Shown here one piece after another: positions 37,191 through 47,933 of a stretch of DNA of 64,000 nt. The notes under the pieces are model-generated. The model ran no database searches and was not told the origin of the DNA. It saw only the letters and a list, made by a program, of their open reading frames with translations. Position numbers and translations under genes: made by a program. Numbering within the stretch: position 1 is the first letter of the stretch; each line of letters starts with the position of its first letter. Source of the DNA: Megalonaias nervosa (lineage: Eukaryota > Mollusca > Bivalvia > Unionida > Unionidae); NCBI GenBank assembly GCA_016617855.1, contig JAECUM010012959.1:1-64000 (forward strand). The letters run 5' to 3'.

Positions 37191-37285
37191 TAAGGTATTA
37201 TGATTGGGTAACGTATTTAAAGAAGAACGAAATATTTTCTAGTAAAATATGTTTCTTCGCAAATACTTACTCAATCATAATACAC
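37191..37285. repeat. DIRS-like internal complementary region
   Basis: AAGGTATTATGATTGGGTAA (37192-37211) faces its inverted counterpart TTACTCAATCATAATAC (37267-37283). Both copy the extreme ends of the element. In DIRS elements such a region templates joining of the termini during replication. Confidence 0.75.
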
Positions 37286-37434
37286 ATACACCCTCCCAGC
37301 CTCCCCGCAGTTACAATCATATAGAGAGCATGCCTTATGCTCCAACAGTAAGTGAGATATTCATGGGTTTTGTTGCTGTGCCCTATATCAAGGGCCAGAT
37401 CAATTCTAGCTCTTTTTAGCTAAAAGTTTATCTC

Positions 37435-37490
37435 GGAGGGCTGGATTTGCAAGGTAGTAGTAGTTCTCATAAGGTATTATGATTGGGTAA
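37435..37490 (-). repeat. DIRS-like right inverted terminal repeat
   Basis: Complement of 32187-32240; ends AGGTATTATGATTGGGTAA. Confidence 0.85.
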
Positions 37491-37649
37491 GTATTCACAA
37501 AGAAACAGTTTTACTAAAAAATATTAGTTTCTCCATGATGACTGGTCACATTGGCACTACCAGAAGACTTCTTATGATGTATTATTTGTTCTAAATGGAA
37601 ATGGAGCAAATCAGCTGGCATCCTATTCAGCTGCCATGGCAGTCATGTC

Positions 37650-38250
37650 AGCACAGGGTTGACACAAGAAGAAATTGATGAACAGGGCTATTATCATTGT
37701 CCTTATGTGTCAGTTTGTCCATATGCTTATCCATCTGTCCATTTTTTTTCTGTACATCAATGACAAAATTTGTCATTGCTTCTTCTCCCACACTATTTAG
37801 AGGAATTTTTATTGAAACAGTATAAGCTATATATGTCATTATTGTAGCAGCACATTAATATGTAACATCTTCTTCTGGTTTGATTTTGATGACATTTTTT
37901 TAAACATGTTCAAAAAAGGGGAACATTTTGAGTATTCAGCTCCTTTATTTGGTATTCATGCAACCCTATGTAATATTACTAATGGAAATTTGAAGATGTG
38001 TACAAAACTTACCTATGATTGCTCCAGATGCCTCAATAAAGGACCAATGTATGTTGTTTGCAATATAAGAAAACCATGTTATTAAGAACATGCCTCATGT
38101 ATGGGAATATGCTAGTCTGTGACTGCATGTACATCTAGTTGGTTTTGTTGTATGAATAATCCTGAATAATATTGAAATTATTATTTGATTCAAATATTCA
38201 ATGATAAAATCTCAATAAGGCTTGTGTTCTTTAAATAAAGTGTATTGTAC
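37650..38250. other. Intron DNA without recognised feature
   Basis: Nothing recognised. Confidence 0.5.
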
Positions 38251-38254
38251 TGAC

Positions 38255-38415
38255 ATGTGTTGACAACAACTTAATGGGCTAGCCTTGACTGGATGTGACA
38301 GTGGTATAATGACATACTGTGCTGGCCTTGACTAGACATGACAATAACTTAATGACCATTTGTGCTGGTCTTGATTGGATGTGACAATGACCTACTGTGC
38401 TGGCAGATCAGGATC
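38255..38415. repeat. Short tandem repeat, about 50-bp unit
   Basis: About three diverged copies of GGCCTTGACTGGATGTGACA followed by a TAACTTAATGAC or CCTACTGTGCT segment. Confidence 0.75.
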
Positions 38416-38929
38416 TATGCTGTTCATGTCAAATTAGAAGGAGGAAAACCTTTCCAGATTAGCTAATGATGAAAACTCTGATTTTAAGGCCTGGATCTAT
38501 GCATTATGCATGTTGGTGTACATTATACAAAAATATAGATAGAATGAAATATGTTGTAGTTGCGATGTGGAATTTGTAGAAGAGTCAGAATAAATTGCTG
38601 CATTATAAACTCAAATCATTCATAAAGTTTTGAACTCTTTTACTTAAAATAGTATTGTTATTGTGTGTGTATGTGAGTACCCACAAAGTGTAATAAGATT
38701 TTTATCTTAAAATCTCAGCAGAAGAAATCTCCCAGAAATTTGGAATAACTCAGTCTAGCTCCTTCAATTTACTTCTTACAGAATAATAAATTTCTTATGC
38801 TAAGATTTTTCCTAATGATGTTGTTCTTAGGTATGTAGAGGATAGAGTTCTACTTTGAAAAATAGTATTACTTCTTAACGATAATTCCAAAACAACAAAG
38901 ACTTTTTTCATAGACAATCTTCAAATTCT

Positions 38930-39125
38930 GCTACCATAAGTAACACAATAGCTATGATGTAGTAAGCAGCAACACCATAGCTATGATGCAGTAAACAGTA
39001 ACACCATAGTTATGATGTAGTAAACACTTACACCATAGCTATGATGAAGTAAACAGTAACACCATTAGCTATGATGTAACAAACAGTAACACCATAGCTA
39101 TGACTGATGCAGTAAACAGTAGCAG
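38930..39125. repeat. Minisatellite, 27-33-bp unit, about 6 copies
   Basis: Units of ACACCATAGCTATGATGTAG followed by TAAACAGTA; one copy has a longer GACTGATGC insert. Confidence 0.88.
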
Positions 39126-39384
39126 AGTTGAGTGAGCTGAATGTAATAAATGTGTACACACCATAGTGTAATAAATGTGTATACACCATAGTGTTAATTC
39201 ATTTATTTTCATGGGTATCAACTTTCATGATTCTGCACAAATTCCATTTTGATTTATGTTTAAATTTGTACATTACTGAAGGAGGTCCTATCACAGAGTC
39301 TTTAAATTTGAGGTGTTTAGCAACTGATGAAAATTGTGATGAGTGATAGAGTCTTGACCTCATTATTTACTTTTTTACATGTAG

Positions 39385-39443
39385 GTACTGTTGGATTCTT
39401 CTCCTGCTACTTGTCTGTAATCACAATATGCAAAGTAGAATAA
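39385..39443 (+). CDS. TM9SF2: TM9SF2-like terminal exon e
   Basis: The acceptor TTACATGTAG ends at 39384. Two bases complete the Gly codon begun in exon d, then TVGFFSCYLSVITICKVE and stop TAA (39441-39443). The last helix and a short cytosolic tail are present. The tail is three residues shorter than the usual TM9SF2 end and lacks the familiar KIY segment, but the final K-V-E satisfies the K-x-D/E COPI-dependent Golgi retention motif. Splice phase and helix agree, so this is accepted as the real last exon. Confidence 0.88.
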
Positions 39444-39449
39444 TGGAGA

Positions 39450-39540
39450 ATGGACAGCATGGACATGGGGCTTCAGGCTGATAGGATGGACAAGGGGCTT
39501 CAGGATGACAGGATGGATAAAGGGTTACAGGATGACTGCA
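39450..39540. repeat. 3'UTR tandem repeat, 27-bp unit, three copies
   Basis: Units of GGATGGACAAGGGGCTTCAG plus GATGACA directly follow the stop codon. The frame stays open for 45 codons after the TAA, until TGA at 39579, because the unit is nine codons long. Confidence 0.85.
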
Positions 39541-39849
39541 TGCTCTACACTGATGAGAAAGAATATTTATTAGTATTTTGAACTTAGGCTTTCTACAACA
39601 AAAAATATCGTTTATTAGTATTGAGATGTATGAGGCAAGAATTTATATGTAATTTGCAGAATGGTTAAATTGCTTAATTCATTTGAAAGTATCTAACATT
39701 AACGCAGGACACAAGTTTAGTTTTTCTGCCTGTTAGTTCTTGTTAAGAACACTGTTTACTAGGGTGGCACAAGAATTTTATGAGTAGTTGCTAAATTTTT
39801 TCTTAAAAAAATATTTGCATATTTCATTATTGGTGTTCAAGGAAAGGGT

Positions 39850-40045
39850 TAAACTATTTAGTTTTTAGTTCCATATCTTGATCTCTTTTCACTTTACTGA
39901 TCATCCTTTACCTGCTTGTGATCTCTTTTAACTTTATTGATCATCTGTTACCTGCTAGTGATCTATAATAACTTTATTGATCATCTGTTACCTGCTAGTG
40001 ATCTCTTTTAACTTTATTGATCATCTGTTACCTGTTAGTGATTTT
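39850..40045. repeat. Tandem repeat, about 43-bp unit, four copies
   Basis: CTTTATTGATCATCTGTTAC followed by CTGCTAGTGATCTCTTTTAA repeats; it lies in the probable 3'UTR. Confidence 0.88.
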
Positions 40046-40327
40046 TGCTCTACTGGTCGTAGCAGTGAAAACATTAAGTATGATATTAAAGTTTTAGCTC
40101 ACCTTTACAGGTAGATGTAAGCTGTTGTACTTTGCCCAGCATTGGTGTCTGTATCCACACAGATAAAAAGCACATACATGTGTCTGCCATCACCTAATGT
40201 CAACTGTCCTAGTCAGTAACTATATATATATTGTATAATTATGTAACCTTCAGCAGAATGATTATAGATTTAATATAAGCAAATGTGAAGTTACACCTGT
40301 ATTGGCTAATCAAGGTAATTATTATTG

Positions 40328-40333
40328 AATAAA
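40328..40333 (+). terminator. Candidate polyadenylation signal for the TM9SF2-like gene
   Basis: AATAAA lies about 885 bases after the stop codon. It is one of the first canonical hexamers downstream; usage cannot be verified here. Confidence 0.4.
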
Positions 40334-40339
40334 TAGACT

Positions 40340-41615
40340 ATGTTTGTACTGCTGGCTGTCACTCCAAGGTTACTAAAAGCATGTAACATTCAAACAGTAA
40401 AATAATCTGACAATGATAATAACTTGTCAAGCAGACTTTAGAAGAATGATTTTTAAAGTTAATAATACAAAATCACTAATCTCTGGTTTTTATCAACTCA
40501 TAGTACCACTATTTTGATATCATAGAAAAGAATGTATTTTGATATCATAGAAAAGAATGTTCCTTCAATTTTTTTCTGTCTTTTATGCCCTGTCACAGAA
40601 GGTAGATTGGTAGATAGGTAGGTAGGTAGATTGATTGGTAGATAGGTTTGGTGGATGTGTAGTAGATATGTGGATAGCCTTACAGTATGTCAGCACAAAA
40701 CTGGCCATATAGTTCCAATTAATAGTTCAAAATGAAAGTTTTAAAATGATCAAAAGTTGAAATGTAAAAATTAAATATTGTACACAAATCTTAAAATGGG
40801 CCAAGATCACTTTAGTCTGAATTTTATTTTGGCATGATAATGTTTATAATGGCTACTGGAGACTAGTGAAAGAACAGTTGCCTGAGCTATGTGATTGCCA
40901 ATTACAGTCTGCTTTTGGATCAATGTTTTAAAAGTCTCTTTGCTTACTACCTTGAGGACAGTTTGCTCTTTGGGGACATAAACCATTTTTTAAGATTCAC
41001 AGTCAATGTTGTCATCATACCTTGATTGAGTTTTGCATGACTTTAGGTTAGTTTTCAGGTATTTTCATTTATAGAGTTATGTGGTTTAGTGTATAGAGCA
41101 GACTTGGAGAGAACTAAAGAGTAATGCTTAAAGTAGGTCACCATAACATAAAATTCACATGGCATTGTGACCCATTTTACCTTTGACATTTGGTCAGTGT
41201 GTCATACAGCCTTGAGTGTACATTTATCTGTTTTTTTTTAAAAAGTGGATTCATAATATTGGGCACTACATCATTACATCAAAAGTAAACCACTGTGACT
41301 TAAATTTCTTTCATCAGTTACTTCGAGCTATGCATTTAGGTTTTTCCAATCTTTGACACTTGCACGTTTATGTACTTTGATGTGGTTACTCTGAAATCTC
41401 CTGTGTACACAAAATTATTAATGAAAAACTAAAGTTTTTCCATTTTTTTTCACAATTTGGTTCCAGCATAGCAAATTTACAGTAGAATGCCTGTGATCAT
41501 GTGACTGTGAACTGGATAAAGCAGGGCATGATAATGTAGTTGCTAATTTCACCTCTGATCATTTTTGGCAGGGTCAGCTGGCTTCAGTGTTTGAAACTTG
41601 TCAAGGTGGTTTAAT
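40340..41615. other. Intergenic DNA without recognised gene
   Basis: It contains a 25-base direct duplication (TTTTGATATCATAGAAAAGA at about 40512 and 40537) and a short GGTAGATAGGTA repeat (40608-40650). Nothing else was recognised. Confidence 0.5.
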
Positions 41616-41620
41616 AGAAT

Positions 41621-41745
41621 CTATGCTGGGGTTTGCACCAATATAAGGAAACCCCAGTCAAGGGATAACATTACTTGTCCCCCAATGAGGCTTGCCAAGT
41701 GGGGAGACACATAATGTAACCCTTGGAGCAAACCCCAACGTAGGT
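41621..41745. mobile_element. Foldback/MITE-like inverted repeat
   Basis: The left arm CTGGGGTTTGC...AAGGGATAACATTACTTGTC is complementary to the right arm GACACATAATGTAACCCTTG followed by GAGCAAACCCCAACG. Arms are about 45 bases with a roughly 15-base centre. There is an insertion AATATAAGGAAACCCCAGTC in the left arm. No coding capacity. Confidence 0.65.
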
Positions 41746-42399
41746 TATTTTTCTCACCCAGGATTTTCCTTTAAAGTAAAAAGAACTCTTCACTTTTGCA
41801 ATTTTTTTTTATATATGGTGCATTAATATGAATAAGTTAATGAGGGCTGTGGCATGACCATTCCATCCAAAGTACACAATTTTTACATGTGAGCAAAAAA
41901 AATAACAACATAAAACATTTGATAGCAATGAGGTTTTATCACATTTAATATATGGATGTTATACGAAATTAACAATAAAGAATTCATATTAATTACAAGA
42001 TAATGTCTCATTTTTATCAGTTCCAATTTAGTAAAGTTATATTGTAAATAACAAAACGATACTGGGTACACAGCTCTATAAAGGCCATAATGAAGAGTAA
42101 CATGTAGCATGAGTGACTGTGCTTGGATCATTCATGGGTAATTAGAGATCTGTGTCACTATCCTATATATCTCTCCTTTTCTTTTTTGGATGTGAAACTG
42201 TTTATGACATACTGGTGTTGTAATTAATATTAATTGTACAATTACTCCAGTGTATGAAACACCCTCCAAATGCAGACCCTAGTGGATAACCATGTGCTGA
42301 AATTTCAAGTTCACTGTTTCTTCAAAAATTTATATTTTCCGTCTTGGAATTATGGCAAGTGTTGCTATTAGTAGTGGAAAGATGTGCTACAGGGAAATC

Positions 42400-43261
42400 T
42401 GCTTGTCGAATAATGTGTGGATGGATAAATGATTCCTTCTGACTGGTAAGTGCATCATTTGTCATTAATGATTGCTGGTACATGTTTGATTCAACTGGGG
42501 CACAATGGGAATGTTTAACAAAATTAGAAGAAAGCAGGTTTGACATAACACATTTGTGATTATTACTAAGTTTTCTGTAGTTGTTGAGAGAGTTAGGATG
42601 CTTGTGGCCAGTGATGTGTTTCTGACAAAGATATTTTCTCATGGTTGAGTTTGTAATGCATTTAGAAGCCAAATCTGGCAAGTTTGCTTTTATAGCCAGT
42701 TTTTTTATTCACGAGTTCAGCTTTCATGCCCCAACTGGTGCCCATAAAAACCATTGCTCATTTGGCCCAGGTGCATGCAGATGATTTACAGGGGCAAGGT
42801 AAAATGGGTGGGCAGGATCACAAAAATCACTTGGACGTTTATTCATAAAACATTTGTAGACATCTATTGGGAAACAGAGGGTTAGTGTACATCCTTGGTT
42901 TTTCAATTCTCATGTTTCTTATGTCCTCCCCTGTCCTCGTCTTTGTCTGTCTCTCATTAAACTCTATGTATTCTAGTTTAAGTTCGCAATCTTGCTTTAA
43001 TGATGTCTTCCCACTTTATGTTTCTGTGTTCTTCACCCCCTCCCCATACCCAGAGTGTAAAGTATTGTTAAACCATAAAGTGTTCAGCAAACTTGACAGT
43101 GTGCTGGGGCCCACAAGTGAGTATTCAAACAGTTTATTGATGTCATCATCAGTGACATCCTCAGCAGTTCTGGATTTGTTTCCTTTCCCTTTCTTCTTCA
43201 GATCTTTCTGTTTACTTTTTAGGGTCTCTCTGGCTTGATAAAATTCAGGGCCATAAACCAA
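42400..43261 (-). pseudogene. Crypton/KIAA1958-type tyrosine recombinase (DUF3504) relic
   Basis: Reading from 43261 downward: YQARETLKSKQKDLKKKGKG, then DDDINKLFEYSLVGPS, LLNTLWFNNTLH, then after a shift GGGEEHRNIKWEDI, then FNERQTKTRTGEDIRN, then SDFCDPAHPFYLAPVNH and QWFLWAPVGA. Next come in-frame TGA stops and LAIKANLPDLASKCITNST, HITGHKHPNSLNNYRKLS and MSNLLSS. This is the domain order of the Crypton-derived recombinase-like family. The catalytic GHK block is kept but the upstream Arg-His motif is altered, and at least three frame changes show a pseudogene. Confidence 0.8.
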
Positions 43262-43949
43262 GAAATTACTAGTTCATGTTTAGCACAATTTTGGAAACTT
43301 TCTTCGTCCAAAAAATGTACTGCATACATGGAATATATACCCAGTGGGTGGTAAACTAAACATTTACAATTTTTGCTCTCCTACCTTTAAGAGTCAAGAT
43401 GTTCCCTAGCTTGTAGTTCTTTTTCTTTTTATCTTATTTTTATCATTGTTTTTTTTAATCTTCTTTTTGTAAGTTATTTATTTGTCTCCTCCAAAAACTA
43501 TTTTGGTAAATTTTCCAGAGTGTTGGCATTTGTTTGATGGGAAAACAACTCCATCAAGCCAAGAAGAAGACAACAATGGTTGCATTCCTTGACTAAGTAC
43601 TCCCTAGTGTATGGACACAGACTGAGATATGAAAAGTAAGGTTAGCAAAACAGGTAGATTTCTCTGTCGCATGGGTCGGAATACACTGTGTGTGAGCAGA
43701 AGTAATTCCAAAATGAATAAAATTGTTAATTGGCTATTGTTTGGTTAATAAAGAGCTCAGTCAGCATAAAACTATAAACATTACTTTGATTCTTTCCACA
43801 ATTTATCTGGAGGGTATGTTCAGCTTTAATGATTAAAGTTGTCAAAATGGATTGGAGTCTCTACAATTGATCAAAAGTAATTTGGACAGGATTATCTCCC
43901 AGTGTGAAAACACAAAAATCCAAGCAACCGAAATATTACATGAAATTAA

Positions 43950-44326
43950 ATGATGGATGGAAATGGGAATTTCAGTGGTTGGAATCAAGTTTCTGCTCTT
44001 CCAAATAAAAATGATTTTAAAATCTTCTGTTGTGACAAGAATGACATCACATATCATACAGAAACCCCATCTCATAAAAGCATATTAACTGCAACAACAA
44101 ACATGAAATCACTTAAATCCTTGTGCATGGAATCTGCATCAAATGTGGATAAAGTATGTGCCAATACACTATTTGCCAGCTTGATAGCTGTTTTTGTTTG
44201 AAGATCATTTTTTAGACCTGGTCAAAATAATGTTCCAGGACTGAAAAATTTCAGGAAAGTTCTCATGCAAAGCTTCAAAATCTACTTACATAATTACTAT
44301 TTTAATGCTCATAAGAAATGATAATC

Positions 44327-44368
<42 letters not shown>

Positions 44369-45059
44369 TCAGATATATAAAACTATCATACAACCAGCAA
44401 ATATGATTATCAGGCAAAATAAGCATTTGACACTACTCTGGACGATTGCATATAACACCACTGACCTTGATTTAATCCTTTGTAAATATGAATGTAAATT
44501 GCATGTCATTAACTGCCTGGGAGGAATAAGGTCGTCATCATTAATACTAGCAAATGATATTCCTTTTCTGATTTTATTGTCTTATTTAAAAGTGGTGATA
44601 GTGATGATAATGATCACAACATTAAGGTGTCTGTAAATTAGGTTTAAAGTTACAAAGGGTGTGATGGTATACTATATGTAATTGTGGAGAATCTTACTGA
44701 CATTTAAACAACATTAGACCCAGACAGTACCAATCTTGAGCAGTTCTGGCAGACAGTGAGCAATCTGAATCAACCCACAGGTAGGAAACAATTTAAAATT
44801 CTTTGTGGACTCAGTGGAGGTGTACTAACATTACCACATTCTAGTGTAGACACTGAAAAGGACGTTTTCAATTTTGAGCAAGATTCAGGCTGACAACAGA
44901 GGAAACTTGGATGCTGTAACTATACATCATCTCCAAAGTGTTAAGATCAACAATGATGGGGACTACCACCAGCATAATCTAGTCAATGATCTCCTAAGAA
45001 ATGCTATAAATGCTAGTGGTAAAGAGAAAGAGAATATGAATGGCAACAAGTTGCTGTAA
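43950..45059 (+). pseudogene. hAT-superfamily-like transposase relic
   Basis: A left frame (43950-44201) reads FCCDKNDITYHTETPSHKSI, resembling a degenerate BED-type zinc finger (C..C...H....H). A right part near 44717-44880 reads LEQFWQTVSNLNQPTGRKQF then LTLPHSSVDTEKDVFNF. After a shift it continues SKIQADNRGNLDAVTIHHLQ. This matches the hAT C-terminal dimerisation region (L-P-H-S-N-A-x-x-E-R-x-F-S ... K-I-x-T-x-x-R-x-x-L). The catalytic middle is missing or unreadable. Confidence 0.6.
44329..44367. repeat. (AAT)n microsatellite
   Basis: About thirteen AAT triplets inside the hAT-like relic. Confidence 0.93.
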
Positions 45060-45222
45060 TAGGACTGACTTGATGAGATGATGCATATATTTTAATATAA
45101 AAAATATAATTTTTTGAACTGTTTTAATCTTTATCCATTTGAGTGCTAAAAAACCCAGTCCATGAAAATTCTCCGGTTTTGAGGACCAAACTCCTCACCA
45201 AAAGTTTGGAAATTGCCTGACT

Positions 45223-45292
45223 TGTTCTGTCCTGTCCTGACCTGACCTGACCTGTCCTGTCCTCTCCTGTCTAGTCCTGACCTGACCTGTCT
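45223..45292. repeat. Pentanucleotide repeat (CCTGA/CCTGT)n
   Basis: About fourteen five-base units alternate between CCTGA, CCTGT and CTCTC variants. Confidence 0.9.
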
Positions 45293-45453
45293 TTTTTTTC
45301 ACATGTATATCATACAGTCATTCCAAAAGTAGGTCACTTACTTGTTTTTCCCATTTTATTGTCTTTGGTCAAAGTTGTTTGCTTGAGACTCAGCAGCTAC
45401 ATGTATCTATCTATTAATCATTAAACTCAATTAGAGAGCACTGTATTTATATA

Positions 45454-45458
45454 ACCTC
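45454..45458. repeat. Target-site duplication ACCTC, left
   Basis: ACCTC immediately precedes the LTR terminal TGTAAC; its partner is at 53733-53737. Confidence 0.88.
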
Positions 45459-47348
45459 TGTAACGGGGGTTTTAAAACAATAAAGCCCCTTTTATTGATT
45501 TGGTGATCGTTAACTAGGGGATGAACTCCCCCAGTGTTATTGCCCAGTGTGGACGGATAGATGGAACGTTAACAGATAACTGAGCAAGACTACTGAAAGA
45601 AATAAACAACTACGAGCCCCCTTTACCAATAAATAAAAATAAATTTAATTAATTAATACATAACCAAAATTTCACTTCCAATCCAACAAATTTACATTGA
45701 TAGAATTTAGGCGCAGTGTTTAGTTTACATCATGTTACGAGTGGTGAATTAGAGAGTACAATTTCCACGCTTGACAGCATCACCTGGCATCTGTCTCCTC
45801 TTGTCTTGTTTTTCCAAGTCTAAATGTGTACGCTTTGGTCCCCTTTCTGACCCTGATTATTCTGACCTCTCTTAGATGCGGACTTCCCCCTCTGACTTAC
45901 CCATCGGGTTTCCTTTTCTCGGGAGGGTATAAAACTGTTCCCTTAAATACAAGAGTATGGCTCAAGCTAGATGTTTCACCACTTATCTGTATATATATAT
46001 ATATATATAAATTCTCTTTGTTCGTATTCAGATTAGCGATTCACACTGCATAAATTCTGACATAATGTGATATTAACGAATAACTGTCCTTACAGACTTC
46101 TGTAGTCAGGGTAAAGTACAACTGTTATTTAGTACAAATGACCTTAGCTCAGCAGTTCATTGCCCTTGCCTCACATCAATTGATTAGAAATTACCACGAG
46201 CTCTATACGGACAAATGCTGCCGTATATGCCAGCATACATTACTACCCGTCTCATTTACATATGACTAGTCAATTCTGTTCAATAAGATAAATGCTCAGT
46301 TACTTATGGCATAATATTCACTAAATCTAGCTACAGTAACCAACAACTTGCAAGATCATTTAATCATTGCAAAATCATATATAAATATACAATTGTCATT
46401 AACTCATGATAACAACATCATCCTACACAGGAAATCCATACATATAATCATAAGAATATGACACATCTGCATATTAGGATTAATTCATAAATCCCTATGA
46501 AATACTGCATATTTGAACATTCTTTGATTACATTATAAATCCCTATGAAATACTACACATTGAATATTTGATTACATGCAATCCGTCAATTCTATCAATG
46601 AACTAATAACTGTTAAATTAAAGAATTAAATTGCATAACACTCTAACATATCAACAGAGTCCTATGAAATGAATACACAATACATGCATGAATCATAAGC
46701 ATATCAACACATTTGCATAAAACCAAACAAATGAAATAGAATATTATATGGAAATTAAAACTGCATACCTTAACGCTGTTTCTTTTCCACACAATCGTTA
46801 GTCCTGGCACTATAGCCTGTCTTCCTTTCAAGACAGTTATCTGGCCTCTCTACGAGGGAAAACACTATTCTCAAGTTTCCCAAGGAGTCCCAAATTCTAC
46901 TTCTCGCAAGCAAAATTCTTGACTAAAGAAATTTGTCTAAAGTTGCTCCTATAAATTCTCAGTCTCCCAAAGTGTATGCCTTAAGGTTTCCTGACCAATC
47001 GGAAACAACTGTTCCTAAACCTTCCCCCAAAATAATCATGTCTTCCATCAGATTTTAACAGCCTAACATATGCTGCAATTAGCTTTCCTTTGAAGATCAA
47101 TTATTTGACATAAAGTCTCCTCCAACCGATACAGTTGGTAATTCTATGTACTCTCTGTCACTATACCGTTATGATGACTCGGTCAATTCCACTGAAGCTT
47201 AAACGTAGACCCTTTTATGTTTCAGAGATGAAATAAGAGAAATATCAGTGAACTTTCTCAAGACCTTTCTGGCTTGACTATGATAACTTCAATGCACAAT
47301 TTATTCAACATTAAGTTTCAATAAGTCTTCAAAATTCACCACATTATA
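45459..47348 (-). repeat. 3' LTR of Gmr1-like element
   Basis: It starts TGTAACGGGGG and ends CCACATTATA (+ strand), with the terminal CA mutated to TA. 1890 bp. It contains a (TA)n run at about 45987-46008 that is shorter than in the other LTR. A frame at 45826-46053 with a matching frame in the other LTR is non-coding. Confidence 0.92.
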
Positions 47349-47359
47349 TAGGCCCCTCT
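47349..47359 (-). other. Polypurine tract of Gmr1-like element
   Basis: On the - strand AAAGAGGGGCC lies directly before the 3' LTR, the expected plus-strand priming site. Confidence 0.7.
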
Positions 47360-47615
47360 TTAAGAGTAAAATCTGAGATTTTGCTCTCCAAATTTTGAAG
47401 TTGCAGTTCAGGTCATTGTTTACATGTCCTGAAGTGACCCCTTCCCTCAGAATCAACTAATCTACTCATACAATATGCTCCTACATTTGCGCTTCCTTTA
47501 ATGTAACGCAATTGAACTTAATATTGCTGAAGAAATAATGACCATCTCATCAAATGTCCATTTGTCAATTTAGCTTGGGCCAAATAAGCTGGTGGTCAGT
47601 TTCAAGAAGAAACTT

Positions 47616-47933
47616 TCACCCATACAGGTAGCGCTGGAATTTTGAGATTTCAAAGATAATCACTAGGCATTCCCTTTCGGTAACTGAATAATTACGCTCA
47701 GCGGGACATAACTTCCTACTACCATATGCTACAGGGAATAAGTTCCCATCATGTTCCTGCAGTAAAACTGCACCAAGACCACTGTCAGAAGCGTCAGTAT
47801 GTGAAACAAAGTCCTTCGTCACATCCGGTAGTCTCACTACGGCATCTGACGTCAACCTATCTTTCAATGTCTGAAATGCCTTCTCACAAGAGTCGGTCCA
47901 AATAACTTTCATCGGAGCCTTCTTTCTTGTCAA
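47616..47933 (-). pseudogene. RNase H domain of Gmr1-like pol
   Basis: It starts after the RT thumb. FVSHTDASDSGLGAVLLQEH holds the first catalytic Asp of gypsy RNase H, and PVAYGSRKLCPAERNYSVTE with ERECLVIIFEISKF holds the Glu region. It ends FQRYLYG followed by a stop where the family continues into the strand with a conserved TDH; that TDH block is still readable after the stop (ETDHQLIW). No integrase follows; the 3' LTR is next. Confidence 0.88.

Larger units (their letters stand above)
32187..37490 (+). mobile_element. DIRS-like retroelement with inverted terminal repeats
   Basis: Inverted termini: 32187-32240 (ATTACCCAGTCATAATACCT, then ACTACTACCT and GCCCTC) and 37435-37490 (GAGGGC, AGGTAGTAGTAGT, AGGTATTATGATTGGGTAA). 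Coding relics run in the same direction: a gag-like region about 33,500-35,250, RT, RNase H, then tyrosine recombinase, with an internal complementary region before the right end. These are the hallmarks of DIRS elements. No direct target duplication is expected. Nonsense mutations and deletions make it inactive. It interrupts the repeat array at 31310-32180/37520-37650 in intron d-e. Confidence 0.87.
6341..39443 (+). other. TM9SF2: TM9SF2-like nonaspanin gene, 3' half (gene span)
   Basis: Five exons join in frame: 6341-6500, 13741-13892, 17303-17414, 27300-27471 and 39385-39443, with stop TAA at 39441. All have AG acceptors and GT donors with matching phases. They encode about 217 C-terminal residues holding the multi-helix transmembrane region of the transmembrane-9 superfamily (nonaspanins), proteins of the Golgi/endosomal membranes. 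Blocks such as HPVKTSQIPRQIP, GIIMGGVLPFGC, CSEVTILLCYIHLCAE and FLTSGFTAVY favour TM9SF2 over the TM9SF1, 3 and 4 paralogues. The N-terminal lumenal domain must lie upstream of the window. The tail KVE fits the K-x-D/E Golgi retention signal known for the family. Confidence 0.93.

Noticed and set aside
45826..46053. ORF starting MYALVPFLTLIILTS, and its twin at 52182-52451
   Set aside because: It lies inside both LTRs of the retrotransposon, carries a (TA)n run and has no protein features.
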